From Blepharisma japonicum (taxonomy: Eukaryota > Ciliophora > Heterotrichea > Heterotrichida > Blepharismidae), in the NCBI GenBank assembly GCA_949751835.1, contig CATKHK010000073.1, positions 62,001 through 126,000 on the forward strand: a stretch of DNA of 64,000 bases, given 5' to 3'. The position numbers and the translations under genes are program-made. The notes under the pieces are model-generated. The model saw only the letters and a list, made by a program, of their open reading frames with translations, was not told where the DNA came from and made no database searches. Of the stretch, positions 10,310 to 20,409 are shown in pieces; positions within the stretch are counted from its first letter, which is position 1, and every line of letters starts with the position of its first letter.

Positions 10310-11161
10310 TTATTTATTAGCTTTTTTTGATCGTGGCGAAAGATTTGTTTTCTTTAGAAACTGGTTTACCTTGTTTCGAGCTTTGCTGACAATATCAATT
10401 GCTTGCCGAGTAAAAGGAATGTCGGCTATTTTAGGCCGAGCCACATCTTTAAATAAAATTTTTTTTTGTTTTGTTATAACAGGCAGCGCTTTTTCCTTTT
10501 CTTCTCTTTTGGTCGGAATAGCAGGGGTTTCGCTTAAAATAGGCTGCAATTCTTCCTCTTTTGAAAAATAGGTCACCCTTCTCTGTTCAACTGGAGAAAC
10601 TCTCAATGATCGGTTAAAGTAGCTTCTAGAATCAGGAGTCATAGCATAAGGCATTGGGCTTGTAGAAGAGAATCTTTCATTTGTTCCATAATTTCCTAGC
10701 TGTGAATAGCATAAATCTAAGTTATAATATGAAGCAAGGCTTTCGTCTACAATATCTGGACTTATAGGAGACTCGTTTCTTATAGTAGAGGGCGTTTTAA
10801 TAGTATTTCTTGCATTTTTCTGTGAATCTGTGTTATTCATTTGTTTTATTTCTGAACTGTGTGAAGGTTTCGCATCAGTTATATGGTCAATGGATACGAT
10901 CTGAATAGAGTTTGCAGCTGTTGACGGAATAGAGCTTATGACTCTTTTATGAAGTGTCCTTGAATCTATCAAGAAACGTGTAGGAATGAACTTTAAGTTT
11001 CTTGGAGATTGTGATATCGCTATAACAGCTCTGCCTCGGTTTGTAGGAGTTCTGAACTTTGAAGATATAGTTTGCATGTAAGGAAGCAGTGAATCTTTGG
11101 CTTGCCTTAGTTTGATTTTTTTAGCATGTTCTCTCAATGGTAATTCATTCTTTTTATCCAT
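10310..11161 (-). CDS. Hypothetical basic protein (283 aa)
   Basis: ATG at 11161, TAA at 10310. The protein is serine/threonine, lysine and arginine rich and mostly disordered, with short segments such as FIPTRFLIDSRTLHKRV and a C-terminal helix (QAIDIVSKARNKVNQFLKK). There is no transmembrane segment or known motif. It ends 29 bp from the ATG of the neighbouring minus-strand gene and starts 77 bp from a divergent plus-strand gene. Function unknown. Confidence 0.65.
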   Translation of the reverse strand: MDKKNELPLREHAKKIKLRQAKDSLLPYMQTISSKFRTPTNRGRAVIAISQSPRNLKFIPTRFLIDSRTLHKRVISSIPSTAANSIQIVSIDHITDAKPSHSSEIKQMNNTDSQKNARNTIKTPSTIRNESPISPDIVDESLASYYNLDLCYSQLGNYGTNERFSSTSPMPYAMTPDSRSYFNRSLRVSPVEQRRVTYFSKEEELQPILSETPAIPTKREEKEKALPVITKQKKILFKDVARPKIADIPFTRQAIDIVSKARNKVNQFLKKTNLSPRSKKANK

Positions 11162-11238
11162 CTAATTAATATCATCAATCAATTTATAATTTATTGCGTC
11201 AGTGATTTGAAGATAAAATTGCAATTATTATAAAATAA

Positions 11239-11958
11239 ATGGAACGCTACTCACTTCAGACTAAGAATTCGATAAAAGAAGATAATAATGATGAACCAGA
11301 AGAGTATTACATAATTCCAAGATCATCCTATTTGAATAATGCTGATAAATATGATAACTCCCACTACAAACCCAGCATATCTGAGAATTTTCTTGAGTCT
11401 CCCAGCAAAAGCGTTTCTTCAAATCATTATCTTGAAAAAAGATTCCGGCCTTATCTCAGAGCGAGCCGTCATGTAACAGCTGTAAGAAACCATTTTGATC
11501 TCCAGTCTAATTCTTTTTTTGATCGGGCAAAAGAAGACCAAAAATCGTTTTTACAAAAATCGCCTTCAAAAGATTGCAGTTTCCATGTATCAAGACTGCC
11601 TGAAATTCCAGTTACCAAAGAGCTGGAAATTAAGTGCAAAATTGTACATTCTTTTAGGAACTTGTATTCTGCGAATCGAAAAATTAGAGACAGCCCTAAT
11701 AAGGATACTGGAAAAAGCCACAGAATTTCGAATAGTATTAGTTATATTAAGGGAGCACCTTATAAATACTGCAATGGGAACTGCGGAAACTCGTGTTTTT
11801 GTCAGGAGCGGTCGTTTGTACATGCAAGACATAATAGTGGAGGTCTAAAGATGAAGGAAAAAAATGATGTAAGAGGAATCCATCAGTTGAGAGAAATGTA
11901 TCTTGATCCTGTGAAATTTTCAAAGAATAATTTATCGCTAATTAACAAAGTGAAATAG
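11239..11958 (+). CDS. Hypothetical Ser/Lys-rich protein with C-terminal Cys cluster
   Basis: 239 residues from ATG 11239 to TAG, one of only two TAG-terminated genes seen here. Mostly disordered (Ser, Asn, Lys, Arg), with a cysteine-rich patch near residue 180 (YCNGNCGNSCFCQE) that could bind a metal or be lipidated. It converges with the TPR/IQ gene, whose stop lies only 19 bp away on the other strand, so the transcripts probably overlap at their 3' ends. Not recognised. Confidence 0.6.
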   Translation: MERYSLQTKNSIKEDNNDEPEEYYIIPRSSYLNNADKYDNSHYKPSISENFLESPSKSVSSNHYLEKRFRPYLRASRHVTAVRNHFDLQSNSFFDRAKEDQKSFLQKSPSKDCSFHVSRLPEIPVTKELEIKCKIVHSFRNLYSANRKIRDSPNKDTGKSHRISNSISYIKGAPYKYCNGNCGNSCFCQERSFVHARHNSGGLKMKEKNDVRGIHQLREMYLDPVKFSKNNLSLINKVK

Positions 11959-11977
11959 TTATTATATAATACACATT

Positions 11978-13972
11978 TTATTTTCTTTTAAAACTCTTTC
12001 TTATACGATATCCTCTCCAATTTGCTTGGATAAATATAATAGCACTTCTTATGATTTCATACAGATCTTTAATTTGTTTGGATTTGATGAAATTTTGGAT
12101 TCTAATTGCTGAGCTTTTTATTTTTTTAAATTTTTTGCGAGCTATATACATTCTGTATAAAGCTTGGAGCTTTTTAGCGCTCTGATCTAGATTCGGTAAT
12201 AAATGATTCTCATTATTTTCGTTATCAATTTTTGCAGTTAATTCATTGTTTTCATTAGAAGATACTAACTTGTTTGATGAAGATTTATCATTTTCTGATT
12301 GGGTTTTATTTTCTGGTTTATTATTGATTGGTTGATTATCAGTTGAAGGATCGCTTATAAATTTATTTTGCTTTTGTAAGCATTTTTCACTGTGATTTTG
12401 ATTTGGTTTTTTATCTATTTCATTCTTATCTTTTTCTTTTGTTAAATTTATCATTGATTTTGCATCAGGCATTATTTTCCTTTCTTCAGCAATCTGCCTC
12501 TGGCTGCAAGTACTAGCAGTTTTCTCCTCAAATAATTTATCTTCCTCCAATACTTTCTGTTTCAAAAGTGCTAATTCTTTAATTGCAGCTTCAGCTTTTA
12601 TTTCTGACATTCTCCTTTTCTTTAATTTAGACTCTTTCTTCTGTTTATACTCCCTCCAGCATTTTTGAATAATTGCTGCACATTTATTCCTATGAAGCAA
12701 ATTATCATGAATCGCCTGATTATGGATTCCTCTTATTGGTTTCCTCTGGAAAATAGTTTTTATAGGAGAAATATTTTTGCGGTCAACTTTTGTTTTATAT
12801 AGCTCATCATATTTCCCTTCTATTGATTTTAGCTGCTTTTCTAATGACATTACTTTTTCTTCTAAATTAAAGCTGGAGTCTTCATTTCGGCTTGGCTGTC
12901 TTAAATGGGTTTTCCTAAAGCTTAATGGTGGTTTTGCATTATTTTGCAAATCTTTATTAAAGCCAGCAGAAACTAGAGGGGTAGCTTCTCTATGCTTTTG
13001 TCTATTTATATATGAAGCTTCTTCACTAATAATACTTCTACTCACATCTGGAATCGACGGTCCTAAATTATTGGAAACTGGTTTGTGCTTAGCAATTGAC
13101 TCGTCGATTTCGTAATTTGTCATAAACCTTGCTCGAGATGATCGAAAATTTGAACTAGATCTTGGCGGCATCCTTTCTCTACTTTTTATTTCTCTTGAAG
13201 GAGATCTTGAGGGTTTTTGCATTGATGGAAATGACTTTTCAGAACGTTGCGAACGCCTAGAAATGTTAGAAAATGATCTCTTATGAGAATATTTGGTATT
13301 ATCCATCGTGCTTATTCGTTCGAATTTGTAGACTTTGTGGCCGTCAGGAGAATTCTCAATCATTCCTTGCAAAGCTGAGAAGTTCTTATATAGAGCTACA
13401 GATATAGGATGATCTTGACCCATAGATTTCTGAGACCTTGTCAAGCCATTTCTAAAGCAATCCAAAGCTTCTTGATGAAGACCAAGAATTTCATACTCAA
13501 CGCCTGCATTATGATAAGCAATTGCTAGTGTCGCTGAGACATTCTTGGTTTTTTCTGTTTTTTCAGCTTCAAGAAGCAGCTCTATTGCTTTACATGCATT
13601 TTTTATTGCATTTTTATGCTGCTGGAGGCTTGATCTGATAGCACAAATATTAAGATGAGTTCCTGCTAAATTAGAATTATCTATAGATGAAGATGATTCT
13701 AGATCTAATGCTTTCTGCAAGTATTGGAGTGCAAGATTAAGTTTTCCAGTCTTTTTGTAAAAGCAGCCAAGATTGTTATAAGTGATTGCTTCAAGCTTTG
13801 CTTTAGCCATTGACGTTTGAGGACAATTTAATATGTCTTGGGCTCTTCTCAGCATATGAAGGGCTGCCTTATTGTTGTTTTGTCTTAAATACTCCATAGA
13901 GAGTTTGTTACAGCTTAGAACAATATCTTGTAGCTGCTGGGAAAAATTCTCTTTGTAGTCATCGCGCTGCAT
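11978..13972 (-). CDS. TPR-repeat protein with C-terminal IQ motifs
   Basis: 664 residues, single exon. Residues ~10-215 contain TPR-type helical repeats (e.g. YNNLGCFYKKTGKLNLALQY, AYHNAGVEYEILGLHQEALD). The middle is long, basic and disordered, followed by a coiled coil (~365-395). Three or four IQ-like motifs follow: AAIIQKCWREYKQKK near 430, KLQALYRMYIARKKF and AIRIQNFIKSK near 600, and IFIQANWRGYRIRKSF at the very end. TPRs mediate protein assembly and IQ motifs bind calmodulin or centrin, so a cytoskeletal or basal-body scaffold is plausible. The exact family is not identified. Confidence 0.8.
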   Translation of the reverse strand: MQRDDYKENFSQQLQDIVLSCNKLSMEYLRQNNNKAALHMLRRAQDILNCPQTSMAKAKLEAITYNNLGCFYKKTGKLNLALQYLQKALDLESSSSIDNSNLAGTHLNICAIRSSLQQHKNAIKNACKAIELLLEAEKTEKTKNVSATLAIAYHNAGVEYEILGLHQEALDCFRNGLTRSQKSMGQDHPISVALYKNFSALQGMIENSPDGHKVYKFERISTMDNTKYSHKRSFSNISRRSQRSEKSFPSMQKPSRSPSREIKSRERMPPRSSSNFRSSRARFMTNYEIDESIAKHKPVSNNLGPSIPDVSRSIISEEASYINRQKHREATPLVSAGFNKDLQNNAKPPLSFRKTHLRQPSRNEDSSFNLEEKVMSLEKQLKSIEGKYDELYKTKVDRKNISPIKTIFQRKPIRGIHNQAIHDNLLHRNKCAAIIQKCWREYKQKKESKLKKRRMSEIKAEAAIKELALLKQKVLEEDKLFEEKTASTCSQRQIAEERKIMPDAKSMINLTKEKDKNEIDKKPNQNHSEKCLQKQNKFISDPSTDNQPINNKPENKTQSENDKSSSNKLVSSNENNELTAKIDNENNENHLLPNLDQSAKKLQALYRMYIARKKFKKIKSSAIRIQNFIKSKQIKDLYEIIRSAIIFIQANWRGYRIRKSFKRK

Positions 13973-14244
13973 AATGATTTCATTACAAAAAATAAGCCCA
14001 AAAGTATCAATTTTTGTTTTATTTCTTAGTTTTTATCTCAAAATAAATTAATTATAAATAAAATAAACTAAGGCAAGCCTACATTTCAAGTATCAATACA
14101 TGATTTGATGCTCACTATATCTAAATTTAACTATTTTTATTTTTTGTAACAATTCATATTAAATTTAATCTTAAACAAATAAGTCCGATCTTGCCGATCT
14201 TGGAGTGAGATTGATATTTCTGAAGTATCCTGGCATATCTTATA

Positions 14245-15156
14245 ATGTGTAGTTTTACTTTCAGTGACAATATTAAGAGGTTTCAGAGGCTTCAGACGCT
14301 AGGGGAAGGTGCATATGGGAAGGTCTATAAAGTTCGAGACACAATTAACAACTCAGTTGTAGCATTGAAAAAGTCTTTAATTAGAATGGAAGAAGAAGGG
14401 ATCCCAACCAGTGCAATGAGAGAAATTTGCCTATTAAGACAAATGTGCCACCCAGGAATCGTTTCACTTTTAGACGTTATCATGACTGACAAAAGTTTAT
14501 ACCTTGTCTTTGAACTCTTAGACCAAGACTTAAGAAAGTATCTTGACTCCTTAGACCAACGAATATCAGAGCTGCAGGCAAAGAAATTTTTACTGCAGAT
14601 CTTAAAAGCAGTGCATTACTGCCATTCTAACCGTATAATTCACCGAGACCTTAAGCCCCAAAATTTGCTTCTCGACGCTAATTTAAATATAAAGATAGCT
14701 GATTTTGGGTTATCCAGAGTGTTCCAGATCCCTTTAAGGCCTTATACAAGTTCTGTGCAGACCCTCTGGTACAGAGCTCCAGAAATACTTTTGGGATCCA
14801 AATTCTATACAACTGCAATTGACATTTGGTCAGTTGGCTGTGTTTTTGCAGAAATTGTATCAGGGTTCCCTCTATTCCCAGGGTCAAGATACCCAGACCA
14901 ACTCTTTGCAATTTTCAGAATAATGGGAACTCCAACTGAAGAAACTTGGGCAGGAGTTTCTAGTCTTCCTGATTTTTCACAGGATTTTCCAAAATGGACA
15001 ACAGTACCAATGAGAGATTTATTTCCAAATATTTCAGCAGACGGGCAAAATTTGTTATCAAAAATGCTAGCGATGGACCCAAAGAAGAGGATTTCAGCCT
15101 ATGACTGTTTACAACATGTAATTTCTATTTAGCCATATTTTCAAGATATTAATTAA
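14245..15156 (+). CDS. Cyclin-dependent kinase, one 15-nt intron
   Basis: ATG 14245; spliced across intron 15118-15132 to TAA 15154-15156, giving 298 aa, the standard CDK length. Without splicing the protein loses the family's final ...HPYF-D motif, which the second exon restores. Visible elements: glycine loop GEGAYGKV at 20-27, catalytic Lys in VALKK at 42, cyclin-binding helix IPTSAMRE at 53-60 (a PSTAIRE variant), HRDLKPQN at 133-140, DFG at 153-155, and YTSSVQTLWYRAPE with the activating T-loop Thr at ~168. The inhibitory Thr of CDK1/2 is Ala here, while the adjacent Tyr is kept. A CDK1/2/5-like cell-cycle kinase is likely; the subtype is unresolved. Confidence 0.93.
15118..15132 (+). 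other. 15-nt spliceosomal mini-intron in the CDK gene
   Basis: GTAATTTCTATTTAG, with in-frame TAG at its 3' end. Removing it converts a premature end after LQHV into LQHPYFQDIN, the conserved CDK C-terminus. This is strong internal evidence that the 15 bases are removed. Confidence 0.9.
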
Positions 15157-15205
15157 TGCTAAGCTAATGCAATTTAATTTATTAATAATTTGTAATAATT
15201 TTTGA

Positions 15206-18133
15206 TTAACTAATAATTTCTCTTAAAATTGCTAGTTCTTCTTCTGTCAACTCTGAGTATATTTTTGAATAAACTGCTGGGCATGTCTGAGAGAAAGCCA
15301 AAAGAACGCTTTTAAGATATTCATTGATTCCAAAGGTTTCAAATGGAGAATCATAAAGATCTTCAGGAGCTCCATCAAATGGGTCATCTTCGTCATCATC
15401 TTCTATATCTTTTACACTCTTCAACTTCTCTAACAATTTTTGATACTCAGCGTCAAATTTATTATTATCCATTGCAATGGTCTGTCCAACCCCTTCTTCT
15501 CCTTCTTCTTCTCCTTCTTCGCCATCTTCCAAGTTTTTCCACAATTTTAATGCTTTTTTAACCACCACTGACATTCCTTCAGTAACTACTTGAGGCAAGT
15601 GTTCACAAGAAGATATCAATGATGCTAAGCCTAAAATTGCGTAGCTTCTAGGTAAATAATCATTGTATTGATCAAGGTTTTCAAAGCTAAATCTAAATAC
15701 ATCAGTTAGAATATTGAGTTCAAGGATAGCTTGAAGGGCGACCAAAGTATTATTCCACAGAGCAATACATATCACTTCTGAAGCATAAACCTTTACTTTT
15801 TTCTTTACCTGGAGCTTGTATAAGTTTGAGACTTGTTTTATTATTTCAGGGATATACTGATCTAAGGAGCCCTTAAGATTTTCTAATAGCGCAATAAGTA
15901 TTTTGCAGCCAGTCATCAAATCTGAGTCTTCTGGGGTTTCAACTTTTAGCAATTCAAGGCCCATTGTCAGAATAACAGCTAAGTTTTCATGTGTGAGCTG
16001 TGGATACTTTGAAATAAAGTTTGCAATTGGTGAAAATACCTCAAGAGTGTGCTCTAATGCATATGCCTTCACGTTTCCTTCTCCTAATAAAGAAGCTCTC
16101 AATAGTCTCACAAATGGAAATAGGTGTGGCAGTGCATCTTTAGGTGCATAATAAATCAAGCTTGTCAATAAATGGACAGCTTCTTCAAAGAACTCGCACC
16201 CTTTTTCATTAAGGCAGTACTCAAAAACTGGTACCAGAAGAACAGAAAGATTTAATAAATCTTGTGGTTTCTCTTCAAAAGAGTCAACAATTTTTGCAAT
16301 TGTGTTTAAAATTGATACAGCAGCCATTGCACTTTCTCCTTCATCTTGACCACCTTCATTGTTTGACATTCTAAAGAAAGTTGCTATTAAATGTTGTGTA
16401 AATTCAAGTGCATAAGGGGTAATTTCTGCAGAAAACCTTCCTACGATGTCTTCCAAAGCGTCAACTACGTCTTCGCTGTCAATTTCTCCCATAAGTTTTA
16501 GATAAACCTGCAGGATTTCTTTGATTTCACTTGACACTTTTTCTTTAGAAATACTCCATGCTAATAACCGAGGTAAAGCTGTAGCTGCTTCAGTTCTGAC
16601 AGGGAGATCAGGGTCTAACATCATTTGGCAAATTTTTGATAGAGCCAAACTTTGATGCTCTGTATTTGTAAATGGGAATGAAGCGAATTGTGCGTACATC
16701 CAGCAGGCACGGGCTCTTAAAAACCCAACTGGGTTATCAAACTCAGGTAATACATAGACGCTTAAAATATTTTGAATATTTTGAGCTAAATCAATATTTT
16801 CTTTGAGGATTTGGTAAATAGAGCCTAAGGCAAGCAAAATCGCTTCTTTGTGTAGTAGCTGAGGAGATGATTGGAGTTCTGCACTGACGTATTCAAGAAA
16901 CATAGATAAATACCCTTTTTCACAGATGACGACTAGCAGATCAATCGCTGAACTTTTGGCTGAATAATAAGCTCGTCCAAGGTCACTTTCTTTTCTTACA
17001 AATTCAATTGGGTTTTCTTGCCATAGCTCTTCATCTGATCGGGTTCTATATACGACAGGGATGATTATGTCTGTGATTAAAGCAGGGATAACTAGTTTTC
17101 CATTTGGTGTGGTAGCTGTTTTCATTTGTTCGGCAACATTCTCGAATTTAATTCCTTGAGATACGTATTTTAATAAGTAATTTGTAACTATATCTGGAAT
17201 ATAGCAGGATGCTCTTTTGTAAAGTAATGGTAAAATCACTGCAAATAATTGGATGGCCCATTGATGCTGGAAGTGCTGGCCGATTATTTGGTTATGATCT
17301 TTTAGATAATTAAGGTTAAAATATCTGTTGAAAAAGCGATGAACTATTTGTGCTGCCCATTTTTTGCATGACCAGCGGGGATTGGCATCTCTTAGTTTAG
17401 CATCTTCTGGACTTTGAGATGGAGTTTCCAGATCACCTAATGGTAGCTCTAATATAATCTTGAATTTTTGAAGCCAAGAATCCAGCTGCATGGTTGAGGT
17501 TTGGCTTTGTGGAAGCTCAATATAGAAACAAGCCCAGAATATTTGAAGAATCAAAGATATGTACTTATACGCGTCTTCACTTGTCTCGCTAAGGAATGTC
17601 CCCAATAGGGCATCTAATTTTCCAAAAATTCTATCAATTAGTATTTTCAGATTTTTCCTTTTTTCGTCCATCGCAAACTCATAAACTTTGGCGATTTGAT
17701 GGATCATGGACAACGCAGCATATATATGATCTATATCTGAGCCCAATGCCACATCTATTTGTTCAAGGATTTCGTCCCATGGGAAATCTGCTTTCGCTAT
17801 ATTGTTAGCGATTTCCTCAAATTGGGATCGGATCCTTTCTGGAATAGAAAATCTGAGACATTCAATGATATTTGTCCTCAAAAAGGCTTTATCATTTGAA
17901 GGTAGCTCGAAGTCTCTTTTCGAGTCTTTCCACACTTTTGTAAGGTTTTTAAGATAGATCACAGCAAGCTGCTTTATCTCAATGGGATGCTCCTCCAGTG
18001 AAATTTTCATCAGGGTAGGGATAAAACCGGAAGATGTCTTAAAAGAGGCAAGCAAGGTTTCTGCTTGTTTTCTTGCCTCGTTGTCTTGCTGCAAGCTGAC
18101 TCTGAAGGCTTCAATGATTATTGATTCCTCCAT
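15206..18133 (-). CDS. IPO7: Importin-beta family nuclear transport receptor (IPO7/8 type)
   Basis: Single-exon 975-residue protein, ATG 18133. The N-terminus has the importin-beta N domain (ARKQAETLL, FIPTLMKISLEEHP, IKQLAVIYLKNL). The rest is helical HEAT repeats. The acidic stretch DGEEGEEEGEEG near ~865 and the DDDEDDPF segment, then a C-terminal helix, match the importin-7/8 and yeast Sxm1/Nmd5 layout. These receptors bind RanGTP and import ribosomal proteins and histone H1. Human IPO7 is about 1,040 residues, so this is slightly shorter. An assignment to IPO7 rather than IPO8 cannot be made. Confidence 0.88.
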   Translation of the reverse strand: MEESIIIEAFRVSLQQDNEARKQAETLLASFKTSSGFIPTLMKISLEEHPIEIKQLAVIYLKNLTKVWKDSKRDFELPSNDKAFLRTNIIECLRFSIPERIRSQFEEIANNIAKADFPWDEILEQIDVALGSDIDHIYAALSMIHQIAKVYEFAMDEKRKNLKILIDRIFGKLDALLGTFLSETSEDAYKYISLILQIFWACFYIELPQSQTSTMQLDSWLQKFKIILELPLGDLETPSQSPEDAKLRDANPRWSCKKWAAQIVHRFFNRYFNLNYLKDHNQIIGQHFQHQWAIQLFAVILPLLYKRASCYIPDIVTNYLLKYVSQGIKFENVAEQMKTATTPNGKLVIPALITDIIIPVVYRTRSDEELWQENPIEFVRKESDLGRAYYSAKSSAIDLLVVICEKGYLSMFLEYVSAELQSSPQLLHKEAILLALGSIYQILKENIDLAQNIQNILSVYVLPEFDNPVGFLRARACWMYAQFASFPFTNTEHQSLALSKICQMMLDPDLPVRTEAATALPRLLAWSISKEKVSSEIKEILQVYLKLMGEIDSEDVVDALEDIVGRFSAEITPYALEFTQHLIATFFRMSNNEGGQDEGESAMAAVSILNTIAKIVDSFEEKPQDLLNLSVLLVPVFEYCLNEKGCEFFEEAVHLLTSLIYYAPKDALPHLFPFVRLLRASLLGEGNVKAYALEHTLEVFSPIANFISKYPQLTHENLAVILTMGLELLKVETPEDSDLMTGCKILIALLENLKGSLDQYIPEIIKQVSNLYKLQVKKKVKVYASEVICIALWNNTLVALQAILELNILTDVFRFSFENLDQYNDYLPRSYAILGLASLISSCEHLPQVVTEGMSVVVKKALKLWKNLEDGEEGEEEGEEGVGQTIAMDNNKFDAEYQKLLEKLKSVKDIEDDDEDDPFDGAPEDLYDSPFETFGINEYLKSVLLAFSQTCPAVYSKIYSELTEEELAILREIIS

Positions 18134-18231
18134 TCCCCTTATTTATTTACTATTAAATGACCATAAAATTGCAGTAACAAGATTAATTTTGCTTCACTAT
18201 AAATACTAGCAGATATAAGAATCACTGCCAA

Positions 18232-18302
18232 GCATTAGTAGTTTAGGGGTAGAATGTGACGTTGCCATCGTTACGACCCGGGTTCGAATCCCGGCTGATG
18301 CA
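18232..18302 (+). tRNA. tRNA-Gly (GCC)
   Basis: A 71-nt cloverleaf can be folded. Acceptor GCATTAG pairs with CTGATGC (one G-T). The anticodon stem is TGACG/CGTTA with loop TTGCCAT, so the anticodon is GCC. The T arm is CCGGG-TTCGAAT-CCCGG. The A and B box promoters are internal (GTTTAGGGGTAGAATG, GGTTCGAATCC). A run of five T follows at once as an RNA polymerase III terminator. The sequence is close to standard eukaryotic tRNA-Gly(GCC). No intron. Confidence 0.97.
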
Positions 18303-18349
18303 TTTTTGCGATTTTTATATTTTATTTAAAAATTACTGAAGAAATTAGA

Positions 18350-19027
18350 TTAAATGATTAGAATTGGCTCTTTATTTCCTTTTTGAGAGTAAGGCTTAAT
18401 GTAATCTGAAAGCAATACAAATGTTCCTTCTGGTAAAACACCTTTAGCCCATCCATAAATCGCGATCTGGAATGAACAAACTAATATAGTAAACATATTG
18501 GGAATAATAATGAAATTATTATTTATTAATATTCCATATGCAAGCCATATAAGTCCATTCAGCACGCAGGCAACAATTATTTTTATATCAATATATCGGT
18601 GATTTTTTTCAACTAAAGCAGGAATTACCTGCTCTAGAGGAGCTATCATCCCTATAAAGCTAATAATATCTGCAAAAAGACCAAGAGTTTCCACGTTAAT
18701 GAAATTAAGCAAAAGCAAAGAAAACCCAAATAAAGCTGAGATGTATTGAAGCATGAAAACAAAAGCATTTTTATTGATCATGTGGTATCATACTATTCAT
18801 ATAATCCCAATGCAAAACGCGAACGATGAAGGAATAAAAGCAAGCCAAATCCTACCTTTAAAACCGTAAAGAGCCCAAGAGAGCTGAGTTATGTTTGCTA
18901 AGAGGAGATATAAGTGAGAGATTTCTTCAAGATTATGGGACTTTGAAGCACTGAGCATAGATGAGATTGGTGCTAAATTAACAGCTATTGTGAGAGCAGT
19001 CCCTATTCCTGTCAATATAATTTCCAT
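18350..19027 (-). CDS. SWEET (MtN3/saliva) sugar transporter
   Basis: ATG 19027 to TAA 18350, 225 aa, read through two TGA codons as Trp (18797-18799 and 18788-18790), which lie four residues apart in a membrane helix (GIIWIVWYH). Seven hydrophobic segments are visible as two MtN3 triple-helix repeats joined by a linker helix. The first has APISSMLSASKSHNLEEIS and LSWALYGF; the second has MIAPLEQVIPAL and LIWLAYG, with PNM at the start of the last helix. SWEETs are facilitative mono- or disaccharide uniporters. The location (plasma membrane, food vacuole or other) cannot be told. Confidence 0.87.
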
Positions 19028-19148
19028 AATTTATTTAAGAGTAAAACAGCTTGTTAATTTTTGAGAAATTCTTAATATTATCAGAATTTTAATTTAAAAT
19101 GAAATTAAAAAATCTCAATGGCATCTTCATTTAATATTTATTTTAAAC

Positions 19149-20402
19149 ATGAAACAAGATAAAAGCCATGCTAATCAACTTTTAAGTGCAAAAGGTGCTT
19201 TTTCTTCTCTCTCAAGCAGCGCTATTCCAAGAAATAACGAATCAAAGCTAAATATTACTCAGCACCTTCGTTCCAGTTCATCAAAAGCTAATTCTCGTTC
19301 TCCATCTCGAAATGCTACTAAAACAAGCAGCCCAGCCCCTAAAAGACCTATAAAATCAGAATCAACCTCATCTCCCAAAATTTTGTCAAAAACACAAAGC
19401 ATTAACTCAAAGCCTTCCACTGAAAGAAAACCCCTTCTTTCAGACTCATTTTCATCAATCAACACCAAAAAAGTAAAACAAAACGAAAATCACAGAAGCG
19501 AAGTATCTCCGAATCAAAGGAGTTTATCATCACAAGCAACAAAAGAAAAAATAAAAATCGTAAGCGAAAATTAGGAAACAGATTTTAAACAAGCTGAGCA
19601 AGGCTATAAAACTGAAATCAAAAAACTAAAGGCTGAGCTTGAAAAAGCAAAAAAGACTATAGAACAGCTACGAATAAACTCACGAAATATTTTGACGGAA
19701 AAAGAAAAGCTTTTACTTGATATGGACAAGTCGTTTAACAATTCCGAACAGCTTAAAAATCAATGTAAACAGCTTGTAACTGTTTTAGTAGAAGTTGTAG
19801 GAGTTTTCGCAGGAAACCGAGCTGACTGGATTTACGAAGGAGACATGCGTGACATGGAAAAAGCTTGTATTTTGGATGGAATTAGGAAAATCTTAACAAA
19901 CAAATTAGAAGCACTTGACAAATCAGGGCTAGATCTAGCTGAAGAAATCGTCCATGTAAAATCCTGAACGACCAGCCTGGACGATCGAATTGTACAAAGC
20001 ACAGCAAAAATGTTCGAATACGCCCAGTCAGACTCCGAAGAAGACTTAGACAGTGAAGATAGTATAAAACTATCCTTACCCAAAGAAGAAGATCTCCACC
20101 AAGATTTACTTCCTAATAAAATTGACTTTGAAAACGGTTTCCATCCCTCCAAAAGCGATTTCGAAAACGGTCTGCATCCTCTTAACCCTCTGCGTGACAT
20201 TATTAAATCTTCTTTTGAAGAAAAACCACTAATAGGAATTGCTCTTTACGATTTTGAAGGCGAGCTTGATGAAGACTTGCAGTTCCAAAAAGGAGACATA
20301 ATTGAAATTCTTGAACAAAATGAAACTGGCTGGTGGATAGGCAGAAATGACTCCAGGACTGGAAGTTTTCCATACAATTTTGTACAACTTAATTTATCTT
20401 AA
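19149..20402 (+). CDS. Coiled-coil protein with C-terminal SH3 domain, one 15-nt intron
   Basis: ATG 19149, intron 19560-19574, TGA-Trp at 19965-19967, TAA at 20400-20402; about 412 aa. The first ~140 residues are Ser/Lys-rich and disordered, then residues ~140-200 form a coiled coil (KLKAELEKAKKTIEQLR, ILTEKEKLLLDM). An acidic stretch follows, and residues ~360-410 form a textbook SH3 domain (ALYDFEGELDEDLQFQKGD, GWWIGRN, GSFPYNFVQL). An adaptor that binds Pro-rich ligands, perhaps in endocytosis or the cytoskeleton, is inferred. Its stop is 7 bp from the stop of the opposing SSNA1 gene. Confidence 0.85.
19560..19574 (+). other. 15-nt mini-intron in the SH3-protein gene
   Basis: GTAAGCGAAAATTAG. 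It carries an in-frame TAG and joins two long open frames into a continuous coiled-coil segment (KIKI then ETDFKQAEQ). The GT, the AG and the 15-nt length match the other mini-introns in this window. Confidence 0.88.
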
Positions 20403-20409
20403 TTTATTT

